NCBI GenBank assembly: GCA_004335835.1
Contig: RWJK01001379.1
Span: 1-29,140 of the forward strand
Reading direction: 5' to 3'
From: Scenedesmus sp. ARA3
Lineage: Eukaryota > Chlorophyta > Chlorophyceae > Sphaeropleales > Scenedesmaceae
DNA: 29,140 nucleotides
Position numbers and translations under genes: made by a program. Position 1 is the first letter of the stretch. Each line of letters opens with the position of its first letter. Below are positions 10,451 through 20,629 of the stretch, piece after piece. Under the pieces are notes generated by a model. The model was not told the origin of the DNA and did not search any database. It worked only from the letters and a program-made list of their open reading frames with translations.

Positions 10451-13011
10451 ATGTTTCTTGTTAACTGGTAAGGACAATTCTAGGAGCATGCTGCTAGCAA
10501 CACGTAGTGACGGCAGTGGCGCTCACGCTCCGCGGTTGGCCTCAACAGGATTTACAGCGCTCTGAACGCCCTAGGACTGTACAACAAGAACGCCAAAATC
10601 TTGTTTCTGGTAAGTTGGGCTGCGATTTTGAAGCGCGACACCCAGGCATGCTGGCGTTCTTTGCTGCTTCCAGCCATGTACCCACCCTGTGCCTGACTTT
10701 CCTCTCGTCACTTGCTCGACAGGGCCTTGATAATGCGGGTAAAACAACACTGATGCACATGCTCAAGGATGAGCGCCTGGTAACGCTGCAGCCTACGCAG
10801 ATGCCAACATCAGAGGTGGGTTGGGATGGAAGCAGCAGCGCATGTGCAGCCAAGGGGTTTGGCAACTGCAAGTCTCCCAGGTGTGTGCACGGTTGACTGG
10901 CAGTGCATGACCACATCGTATGCCATTGTTGTCACGTGTCTGTATGTGCATGCGTGCAGCGGATCGGCTGCTGTTGAAATATCCATTACTTGTGCTCCTG
11001 CTTACATGCTTTGCTGCTTTGTGTCTTGCAGGAGTTGCAAATAGCAGGCGTTAACTTCAAGGCCTTTGATCTGGGTGGTCACGAGATTGCTCGCAAAGTG
11101 TGGAAGGACTACTATGCAAAGGTCAGAGGAGGGCAGCTTGCAGCAGCAAGCCAGCCCTGCAGCGGCTGTCTGGCGCGTTGCTTTCCAGTGTTGATGCAGC
11201 AGCAACGGCAGCAGTAGCAGCAGTTGCTGCAGCACCTGCAAATGCGAACAATGCTCGCAGAACAGCAGATGCTTTGCAGAACATCACAAGTCGCAGAAGC
11301 AGCTTCTGCTGATCGCAGCGTCGTTACAGCAGTAGGGCAGAATGTGGTTGTGTCCCACGTGTAATAGCTCAGCTGGCGCCACTCTCTGCTGGCGGCATGT
11401 ATGGCTGATTCAAACTCTTGGCTCATACATGTCATGTGCATTTGCTGGGTCTTTGCAGCGCACCAGCAAGCACGCCTGCAGTAGCCGGTAGTCGCACCCG
11501 CACCCTCCTTTGCACAGCACGTTGGTCCATACACCCACCATGGCCGCTCCAGCTGTATGTGTGATGTCACTTTCGTTATCCCGCGTCATCAGTCACATGT
11601 CATAACTATGCATCTAAATTGCCTGGCATGCGTACTATACATGTGGCCTGGTATCATGTGGGTGTGTTGTTTGTCATGCATCTGTCCAGGTGGACGCCAT
11701 CGTGTACCTGGTTGATGCTGCGGACCGCGACCGCTTCCCTGAGAGCCAGCGCGAGCTCATCGGCCTGCTCAGCGACGACGGTCTTGCAGGTGCGCCGCTG
11801 CTGCCGCTGCTGCTGCCGCTGCTGCTGCCGCCGCTGCTGCTGCTGTTTCTGCTGCATTAGAGTGAATTGGGAACTGAACTGAACATGACTCGGGTTGTGT
11901 GTTGTACTGCCCAGTTGTACAGTACTGCAAGTGGTGCCGTCGGCTGTTAGTTGCCTGTGTTGTACACTAGACCGTACTGTAGTAGTTGCAAGGACAGCAG
12001 CAATCAATGTGCTAAACACTTGTGTGCTGCTGCGTGTGCTACTGCAGGTGTGCCCTTCCTCATCCTGGGCAACAAGATCGACCTGCCCTACGCAGGTGGG
12101 TGTGTAGGGGGCCGGTGCAGCAGCAGCAGGCAGCGTGGCTTACTTTGAGCGGACTGCTCTCGGATCAGCAGCTGGATCAGCAGGTTGGGATGAGGCAGGG
12201 TGCGCGGCGTGCCAGTGTGGCAGACCTACCTGCCCTACGCAAGTTGCACGTGCAGGCGGCAGGCATCATGGCAGCAGCAGGCTGCCACGGGACACGCTGT
12301 TGGAGCCTGTAGTGCTGGTGCTGAGACCAGGCGGCAGCGCAGTAGAGGTGCCAGTGCAGCAGCAGGCATGGCTTGCCTGAGGCACGCCCGCGCACAGCAG
12401 CTGCTGCGTACCACAACCGGTTGTTCAGCACTTGTCAAGTTGTGTTGTATGCCTGTGTCGTGCCCATGCTGATGCGTGTGTTGCTGTGCCGTGCTGCTGC
12501 AGCAGGCGAGGAGGAGCTGCGGCACAGCCTGGGCCTTGCACAGTGTAAGGCGCATTCAATAACATTTGTTGTGGGTTGTTTGTGCTGCTGCAGTGGGTGA
12601 GGAGGAGCTGCGGCACAGCCTGGGCCTTGCTGCGCACACCACGGGCAAGGGCAAGGTGGCGCTGGACCCCAACACGCGCGCCATTGAGGTCTACATGTGC
12701 AGCGTGGTGAGCGGGCGCGCGCTGTCGTTGTCAGCTTGGTCGGGTACTGTGTGCATGATGAAAGCCATCGGTGCATGCATGAGCCATGCATGCTGCCAGT
12801 TCAAACACGGCGGCAGCGCTTGCAGGGGCTGCAGTGTGTGCGCGGCGCCTGCTGGTGTTTGACATCTTCTGCTTTGTGCATGCTGCCAATGACTTCTTTG
12901 CATGGTGCATGCTGCTGCTGCTGCTGCTGCTCCTCCTGCTGTGTCGTTCTGCAGGCAAAGCGCATGGGCTATGGTGATGGGTTCAAGTGGATGTCTCAGT
13001 ACATCAAGTAA
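10451..13011 (+). CDS. SAR1: SAR1 small GTPase (COPII coat initiator)
   Basis: SAR1 binds GTP at the ER, inserts its N-terminal helix into the membrane and recruits SEC23/24 to start COPII vesicles. Exons: 10451-10467, 10549-10609, 10723-10815, 11032-11121, 11690-11789, 12048-12095, 12594-12706 and 12955-13011, giving 192 residues, the usual length. Every signature is present: N-terminal MFLVNW and amphipathic helix in place of a myristoylated Gly; P-loop GLDNAGKTT (27-35); switch I PTQMPTSE with Thr51; switch II FDLGGHE with the catalytic His74; [14 protein letters not shown] (129-132); TTGKGKV; and the C-terminal [14 protein letters not shown]. The first exon carries only 17 coding bases. 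The intron between 12095 and 12594 contains duplicated pieces of its flanking exons (listed separately). The canonical product skips those pieces and has the two-residue spacing (VG) after LPYA typical of the family. Confidence 0.97.
12506..12544 (+). other. Duplicate of the SAR1 exon-7 start: in-frame pseudo- or cassette exon
   Basis: Bases 12491-12539 repeat 12582-12630 at an offset of 91 with few changes, covering the acceptor region and the start of SAR1 exon 7 ([11 protein letters not shown]). The copy has its own AG acceptor (ending 12505) and a good donor, gtaagg at 12545. It is exactly 39 nt and fits the phase, so including it would add 13 residues after LPYA without breaking the frame. 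The following intron would be only 49 nt, which may be too short. It could be a silent relic or a rare alternative exon. Confidence 0.6.
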
Positions 13012-14605
13012 ACCGCTGCACAATTGTGCGAGCGTACAGCAGCAGCAGCAGCCGTGCAGCGTGCGCCCAGCAGCTGCGGTGCTGGTATTGGGTCTATGCA
13101 CAGCAGTTGTGGCTGCTTGATTGACCTGGCGGCTGCTTTAAAGATAGAGCACAAGCGTCAGCAGCAGCAGCAGCACAGTCGCAGCAGCAGCGCTGAAGGT
13201 TGCATCCCACCGTGCAGCGACGGCGGTCAATCTGCGATGGCAGCACTCTTATCATCAGCGGCTGTGCATGCATTGTTCTGTTGCACTCAGCAGTGCTATA
13301 CCAATGCTGGGCTGTGGAGGGGGTTTGTTATTGCAGGCCATGCAACATGGATCAAGCTGCAGCAGCAGCTGTGTCCAGGAGCATGGTTCATCGTGCTTGC
13401 ATTGTCTTTGTTGTGTGATGCAGCACAGCAGCTGGCCCAGGCTGAGATGGTGTGAGCAAGGAAGTGCAGCGTGTTTTGTGCAGCTGTGCACCCTGTGTGT
13501 GCTTGCAGGACAGCCGGCTGCAGGGTAGAGCGAGTTGAGTGACAATGTTTGATGCCAGCGTATTCTTGTGTCTGTATCTTGCACAGAGCCGGCACTGCTG
13601 TTCAGTTTGGTTGGTTTGGGGTAGGCAGTAGTGCAAGATGGCTTTGGGACATCAGCAGGACGGTGTGTGCTTGGCAGTTGCCGGTGAAGCACCTGGTGTG
13701 CACAGCTGCTGTGTGCATGCCAGTGTGTTTGTGGTGCAGCAAGCCTCATGCCTATAAGATACTGCAGGACGGTAGTGGCTGCTCATTGTCCGCTGGATTT
13801 TGTGCATATGTGTGACCGCCGATTTGCTCAGCTGGCAGTAGTCTAGTGTCCATGAGCAGTTGGTTGGTCCTTTGCTGTGCTGTCAGATATGCTCTTTTGC
13901 TGTCAGAGTGGTAACCAAGCGATGCAACCTGTGCTGTGCTCAGATGCCCTCATGCAAACGCTGGATAATGGCGCCCAACTTGGTGATTTGGCGACCACTG
14001 ATGCTGCATTGCTCTTGCATTCTTTTGCCCGGCTTCCTTTTCTGTTGTTCTATGCTCCGCCGTGAAGCAGCTGCGTTGATGTAACTTCATCTGTCCTGAC
14101 AGGTGGTGCTGCTGCTGTGCAGTGCTCAACCTTGGACGTGAAGCCCAGGTATGGCCCCCCTTGAGATTCACAAGTCCTGCACGTGCTCTGAACACGCCAT
14201 TTTACGGCTAAATTTGGCAAATACAGCAAATCTGCAAGGCTTGGCAGCGAATGTGCCAGCTCACGGAGTTGCACGTGCCTACCCATGCACGCCACGATGG
14301 TGGGGGTTGCCAGCGAGCGCCAATGTAAGCTGCGTGCTTCCGATATTGTCTCTCACCGCAATCAATACTCAGTTATGCATGCTGTAGATGCCATTGTCTT
14401 CATCGATAGCTGTGAAAGCATCGTTACTGCCAGCTGAGCCGACTGCAGATGGCCAGTAGTGTCCGATGACGCCCTGTTCTGCACCCAGCGTCCCTGCTTG
14501 ACTTTCACATTACAATTTTGTGATTGATACTCAGTGTCAAAACCACCTTACCGCCCTTCTTACTGTACCTTTGCTGTGGTGGACGTGGAACACATCGGCA
14601 TCAAC
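13012..14605. other. Intergenic region between SAR1 and the repeat-protein gene
   Basis: About 1.6 kb rich in CAG/CTG triplets (for example near 13038-13052 and 13160-13192). Open frames on both strands are short or low-complexity, and none shows a family signature. The last 100 bases are presumably the 5' leader of the next gene. A TGTAA at about 14079 is too far from SAR1 to assign. Confidence 0.5.
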
Positions 14606-17600
14606 ATGAGGCTCGCAGCGCTCGCGCTGCTGTTTTTCATCAGCAGCCAGGTACGCAAAAGCACCGTACGGCCGTCGATGCGTGCAGCAATCGCTGGTTG
14701 GCGTTGGTAAGAGGCCCGTCGCAGCAGCTTGCAACTCAATGGCGGGAGTTCTGCGCGCAGGCGGTCTGCGCTACTCATATTCTGGCGGGCAAAGCTCTGG
14801 TAAAAGGACTTGCCAACATTCTAAACGAGCTCCCAGGCAACGCCACACAGAAGGCGTCTGCTGGAGTGCCTGCAAACTTCTCAATTGGTGCATCTTCAGG
14901 TGGGGCTGTGGAGCAACTTGGTGCCTGCTTGTTATGCTATGCTGCGTCCATGCAGAGCTAAGAGCTGTGTAAGTCAGAACCGCCACAAGCTGGTCTAAGA
15001 AGGCAGGTGTACTACCAATTACTTGCAGATGCCTGCAGGGCAGACAAGCACAGCTTAACTTGTTGATGTCCTCTGGTCCCCGTCTTTCCCACCAGCTGGT
15101 GCTGTATGCAGCAGCCGCAGCCGCAGCAGCAGCAGGAGAGGCCAATATTACTAGGCTGCCCCAAACCCCTGTGTTGCTGTGCTGCTGTTTTCAACCCACA
15201 GGCAACCTGTTCTGCTTCCCAAGGTACTATGCAAAGGAGATTGAGACACCATCGCTGATGTGCCCTGATGGCTACTCCGCAAACGGCACCACAGCCCTTG
15301 CCGGCATTGCATGCATCAAGCAGTCGTACGTGCAGAAGCAGAACTGCTTCAGGAGCATGCAGTGCCCTGCCAACGGGCAAAACATGGTGGCGGATGAGTT
15401 GTGGTGAGTAGTTGCGACCCTACTGTTGATGTTGCATTGTATGATGCGTGCACAGGTGCAGAAGAGGCGACTGGTACTTGAATAGCAGATGGATCAAGTG
15501 CTGCCGGGCACTGCTGTTTTGTAGTGGCTCTCCTGCAGGTGGCATCTCCAAAGCAATGCAGGCTAACTCCTCGGCCAGCACTTCACCCAGAAGACAGAAT
15601 ACCAGGCCTGGTCTGGACCTGCACAAGCAGCGCCCGCTAACAGCATGATTGCTGACCCCTGTGTGACTGTGATAATATTGAGCACCATTTTCCCCTCCCC
15701 AGCTTGCCCTCTCACCCGCTGCGCTGCTTGTTTCTGTGTCTTACAGCATGCCGAGCGAGGTCCGCAGTGCCCTGATTGGCATGCTGGTGGTGTTCAAAGT
15801 GAAGGCCATGCTACCATTCACCATCCTGCCGCTGCTCAAAACAGCCCTCGTCAAAGCAGTAACCTTCCCCATCATCCTGCCAGCGAAGCTTATTGGCGCT
15901 AAGGTGGCTACTGGTGCCATGCTGGCGAATGCAGTGCTGAACCAGACTGCAGGAGGAATTGGCGGCATGGATCTGGCTGGAATGGGCGGCTTTGGAGGGT
16001 TTAAAAACAAAAATAACAGCCTGCTGGAGCTGCTGGGGCAGCTTGAGGCTCTGAAGCCAAACCCAGCAGCATTGCTTGCTGCAAAGTTCAACCAGTCTGA
16101 CAGCATGGGGGTTGGCACAACAGCTGGCAGCAGCTTTGGCGGCAGTGCTGCTGCTGCTGCTGCTGACACAGATCTGGGGCTGCTGCTTGCAGCAGCGCAG
16201 CTGGCAGCACTGCAGAAGTTTAGCAACCAGTCTTCAGGTGGCAGTGTGTTTGGCAGCATGCCAGCGAGCAGTGGAAGCACCTTCACTTTTGGAGGCCTCA
16301 GTGATAAGGATGCACAGCTCACTCTGCTCATCTCGCAGCTTGCGCAGCTGCAGGCATTCAACAAGACTGGCATGCCGATCCTTGGCGCGTCTAACATGCG
16401 CATGGCAGCAGCAAACACCTTCTCAGGTGGCCTCTTTGATAAGAACAGCAGCAGCAGCAGCAGCAGTGGTATCCTGCAGCTGGTGGAAGCTCTAAAGCCA
16501 AATGCAGTTGCAATGCTGGCTAGCTTGATCGGCAGCGGCAGCACCGGTGGCTTCACAGGCTTTGCTGACAAGGGCAATGCAAGCAGTGTGCTGCAGCTAG
16601 TGGCTCAGCTTGAGGCGCTGAAACCTAACCCCGCTGCGCTGCTGGCTGCATTGACTGACAAGAACAGCACAATGCAGCTGATTGAGCAGCTGGCACAGAT
16701 GCCTGTGTTCAACCCTGCAGGAGCGCTGGCAGCACTCGGCCTGGGAGGGATCATGAACAAAAACACCACCCTGCCTCAGCTGATTGCACAGCTTGAAGCT
16801 TTAAAGCCCAACCCAGCAGCGCTGCTAGCAGGTTTGATTGGTGGCAGCGGAGCTGGGGAGTTTGTTGGCTTTGGCGACAAGAACGCCAGCCTGCCGCTGC
16901 TGCTGCAGCTGGCACTGCAGAAGCCCAACCCACTCGCAGCTCGTGAGGCACTGGGCGGTAGCTTTGGCGACAAGAATGGCAGCCTGCCACTGCCGCTGCA
17001 GCTGGCACTGCAGAAGCCCAACCCACTCGCAGCTCTTGAGGCACTGGGTGGCATGGGTGGTTCTACCTTTGGTGACAAGAACGGCAGCCTGCCTCTGCTG
17101 CTGCAGCTGGCACTGCAGAAGCCAAACCCACTCGCAGTTCTGGAAGCACTGGGTGGCAGCTTCACTGACAAGAACGGCAGCCTGCCACTTCCAATGCAGC
17201 TGGCTCTGCAGAAGCCCAACCCACTCGCAATACTGGAGGCATTGGGTGGCGGTCTTGGAGACAAGAACGGCAGCCTGCCTCTGCTGCTGCAGCTGGCTCT
17301 GCAGAAGCCAAACCCTCTTGCAGTACTTGAGGCACTGGGCGATAGCTTTGGTGACAAGAACGGCAGCCTGCCACTGCCGCTGCAGCTGGCACTGCAGAAG
17401 TTCAACATGAGCATGCTCGACATCCCCGGCTTGAGCATGGGCAGCATGACGGTGAGTGCGCAGATCAGGCAGCAGCAGCAGCAGCAATGCCAGCAGCAGC
17501 CGGCGCGGCAGCAGCAGCACCAGCGGCAATGGGTTTGGAGAAGCGCCGCACTGCACGCGCCTGCGACTGCCACAGGAGCTGCATGAATTTTCTAGATATT

Positions 17601-18862
17601 GCTGCCAACGCATGTTATCACTAGCACGCCAATATGTATCCATAATTGTTCACAATGCAGGTGATGCCGGAGCTGAGCATCACGCTTGGCGGCGGCAACA
17701 TGAGCAGCATCTTCCCGGCCAGCCTGGTGCGCCAGGCAGCCAGCCTCACCTTTGCAGGAGGGGATGTGGTGGGTGCGCTGATGAAGGGTGCTGACCCCAT
17801 GGAGCTCTTCACTGGCTCACTGCTGAACATCAATGTGAACGAGATCATGAACTTCCTGCCCCAGGTGAGCGGTTGTGTTGGTTGTTTGGGGTTTGCTGCT
17901 GAACATCAACGTGAACGAGATCATGAACTTCCTGCCCCAGGTGAGCGGTTGTGTTGGTTGTTTGGGGTTTGCTGCTGAACATCAACGTGAACGAGATCAT
18001 GAACTTCCTGCCTCAGGTGGGTGGTGGTTGTGCGGGGTTTTGCTACAGCTATTGAACTTCAATGTTAATGAGATCATGAACTTCCTGCTCCAGATGGGTG
18101 TGGATGCAGCTGATGGTTATGGAAGCTGCTAGCAAGAGCAGCTGCGCAACAGCATGAATGCAGAGTGATATTTGCGCGACAGCTACAGCAGCAGAACGCA
18201 GGACTGGCTGCACCTTCTAGCCAGCTCCTGTCACCAGCGCATGCTATGTGCGTGCAGACTGTGCAGCATAAAGCTACCTAACTAGCTTACCTTGCAACAT
18301 ACAGACATGCAGGATCTCTGCTGAAGTGCCTGCCACTCTTCCTCATCCCTGAGTCTCGCTTCTGCTGGCTGCCGGTCATGCATATGATCAGCAGCCTCAA
18401 GCTGCCCCAGCAAGTTTTTTGTCAGGCTCATACTTACCTTGTCATGACACCTCTTACTCGCCCCTCTTCCCTGCGTCTTGCCGCTGCTGGCTGCAGGTCA
18501 ACAGCTGGGTGTCAGAGCACCTGCAGAACCTCACCCACGTCAACGAGATCACGGCACAGATCTCCGCCAACTTCCCGGACTGCATCTACCGCTGCTGCAA
18601 GAACGAGCAAACCTTGGACACCTCCATCGCGCTGCCGACACCCACCTGCAACCCTGGACTCAAGTTTAACCCCATCACAAAACTCTGTGTGGGGGCCAGC
18701 GCCGGCTATGCCAACTGCCCTTCATACATGAACAAGTGCCCTGCCTCTCTGCCGAATGGCCAGCCGATCTGTGTGGCTGAAACTGACAGCTTTGGGCTGG
18801 ACACCTGCAAGGTGCTGGTGCTCGCACAGCACACGCTGCCGCAGCACCAGTGCCCGGCTTGA
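14606..18862 (+). CDS. Large secreted Cys-containing protein with sequon-bearing leucine-rich repeats
   Basis: Exons: 14606-14650, 14761-14899, 15202-15403, 15747-17451, 17661-17864 and 18497-18862, joining in phase to 886 residues. I do not recognise the family. The start gives a signal peptide (MRLAALALLFFISS). A Cys-bearing N-terminal domain (about 60-130) includes PSLMCPDGY. A hydrophobic, Gly/Ala-rich linker follows. From about residue 215 to 685 run roughly a dozen units built on DKNxSLxxLxxQLxALxKPNPxAxLxAL; the last six (506-685) are nearly identical, 31 residues each, one with a four-residue insertion. Each tight unit carries an NGS or NAS sequon. The C-terminal exon is Cys-rich (IYRCCKNE, CNPG, KLCVG, YANCPS, NKCPAS). 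This suggests a glycosylated extracellular or cell-wall protein. A 76-bp tandem repeat follows the 17864 donor. The stop at 18862 assumes the weak gtgctg site after DTCK is not spliced. Confidence 0.8.
16876..17400 (+). repeat. Six 93-bp coding tandem repeats (31-residue units)
   Basis: Units begin at GAC codons at 16876, 16969, 17074, 17167, 17260 and 17353, a spacing of 93 bases except one of 105 (a four-residue insertion, MGGS-like). Each encodes DKNGS or DKNAS, then LPLxLQLALQKPNPLAxxEALG. The last unit breaks off at LALQKFN. Low divergence at both DNA and protein level points to recent expansion from the older, diverged units upstream (about 16005-16860). Confidence 0.9.
17825..18097 (+). 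repeat. 76-bp tandem repeat spanning an exon end and its splice donor
   Basis: Copies start at 17825, 17901, 17977 and 18054, each beginning gaacatcaa or gaacttcaa. Each holds the 3' end of the fifth exon of the repeat-protein gene (reading NVNEIMNFLPQ), the donor, and about 37 bases of intron. Copies 1 and 2 keep an intact gtgagc donor, copy 3 has gtgggt, and copy 4 has lost the GT. The unit is not a multiple of three, so reading through changes frame with each copy; only the first donor fits the phase-0 acceptor at 18497. Confidence 0.92.
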
Positions 18863-20426
18863 AGGCAGGCGAGCACGAGCTGTGTATTGGCGCCAATGCA
18901 GCGGGTTGATGTACAGCTGTGTTGGGGCCACAGCTGCTTTTGAGTTGCTGTTGAGTGGGTTGCAGCGCAGTGGGGTTAGGTCACTGCTGTTGATTTGCTA
19001 TAACACTCTTGACCGGGTGGTGGATGGGGTCGGGAAAGTGGGTGATGAATCTTGTTGAGCCCTACCCTCTGTAGGGTTTCTGCTTTGTGCTAGCGGCTCC
19101 TGGCTGTTGCTGCATGCTGATCCTGGCGCATGTGCCTAACGCAAGTGGTTTATTGATGCTGCATGAATGTATGATACACAACAGACTCGCGCACAGGATA
19201 CATCTTGTTTGAAGTACTTGAACGTATTGCCCAGCGCTTGTGATCGCTGCGAGGGGATGTCATTGCACCAGTTTGCCACTATCAAACGCCAGCTGCATCC
19301 ATTGCTGAGTGCTTCTGCTGAGCCCTTATTTGGCTCAGCATGCAGCGGTGTACAGCGGCTTATCTTCATCAAAACGAATGTCTTTTGCAACAGTCACTGT
19401 TGCACTGAGTGGGATGCACCTCCGTTGGTTGCTGCACAGCCAAAGGTTACTGGTGTTGTGCATGCCGCCATGAACACTCAGCTTGGAGATATATCTCCTT
19501 CTTGGTTGAGCATCTTGGTGGCAGGCCATCAGCATTCATTTCAAGGTTGATGTGTGCAATTCAATGCCTGCAATTGGTGTTCATCTACACCCTCAAATGC
19601 ATATGCATCTTGCATTTTCATCTTGGCATCAAACACTGACATTAGTGCATTTGAGATGGCTTGGCATGTGGCACGTATTGCCACAGCATGTTCTGAGTAC
19701 GTTGCCTGTGATCGGCAACTGATCAGTGAGAGGGCTGGCTCATGTTGTATCCTAAATTGCTTTCAATGCATGCTGTGACACCGCAGCGTCTTGAGCTGTC
19801 ACAAGTTACATGCCCCTAGGGTATGGCTGTCACCGCTCAATGCTGCATCCATTGTGAAAGTGCCTCCTTTGCCGTGGTCAGCAGCATATGTGCTAGCCCA
19901 GCGCTGGGCCTGCATTTGCTGTACCCTGCTTACACAATATACCCTACTCGTAGTTCCAATGGCCCCGCAACTTGCCATGAGGGCAGTTCAACAACATCAT
20001 GCTCCGGCCATAGAGGTTCCAGGCTGTGTGAAACTCAAATCACATGCGGCTATGACTGCCATTACCCATCAAGCCATAGCATCAACACCATCGGCCTCGC
20101 GCCCCACTGGAGTGTCAGGGTGCCACAGTAGTACACAAAAGGGAGACACACCAGCAACACATTGATAATATCAAGACACCCGGTGGATGTGGCCATCACT
20201 CCCAATATGTGCAGTGCGTTGCGCCAGTTTCATGCGGCTGTTGCCCATGATTGGCCGAGGGCAGCAAGGAATGTTTGCACTTCTGCAGCGCAACATGCCA
20301 CGCCACACACAAGAAGCTGCGCTAGCCGCCGCATCACAGCAGCAACTGTCAGACAAGACGCTGCTTTGTAACAGCACAATGGTATGGATTGAAGCAGAAC
20401 ACAGCTGTATCACTGTCACAAACTGC
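18863..20426. other. Convergent intergenic region
   Basis: About 1.56 kb between the 3' ends of the plus-strand repeat-protein gene and the minus-strand wall-protein gene. Open frames are short and lack splice partners or recognisable motifs. A minus-strand TGTAA (TTACA at about 19807 on the plus strand) is the nearest poly(A)-like signal to the wall-protein gene but lies more than 600 nt past its stop. Confidence 0.5.
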
Positions 20427-20577
20427 TTACTGCTCGGGTCCTGGCTGCAACCAGCCGCCTTGCCTCCACCGCAGCACCCCTTGCTGCACCTGCTGCAGCA
20501 GCTCAGCCGACCTACTGGCAAGACTGGGGCACCACCACCCTGGCTTGTACAACCCTGCCTCGCTGCTGCTTGAGCTG

Positions 20578-20629
<52 letters not shown>

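Noticed and set aside
15741..17643. Long minus-strand frames (up to 278 codons) opposite the repeat exon
   Set aside because: They mirror the plus-strand triplet-biased repeats, have no signal or splice structure, and the plus strand has phase-matched exons on both sides.
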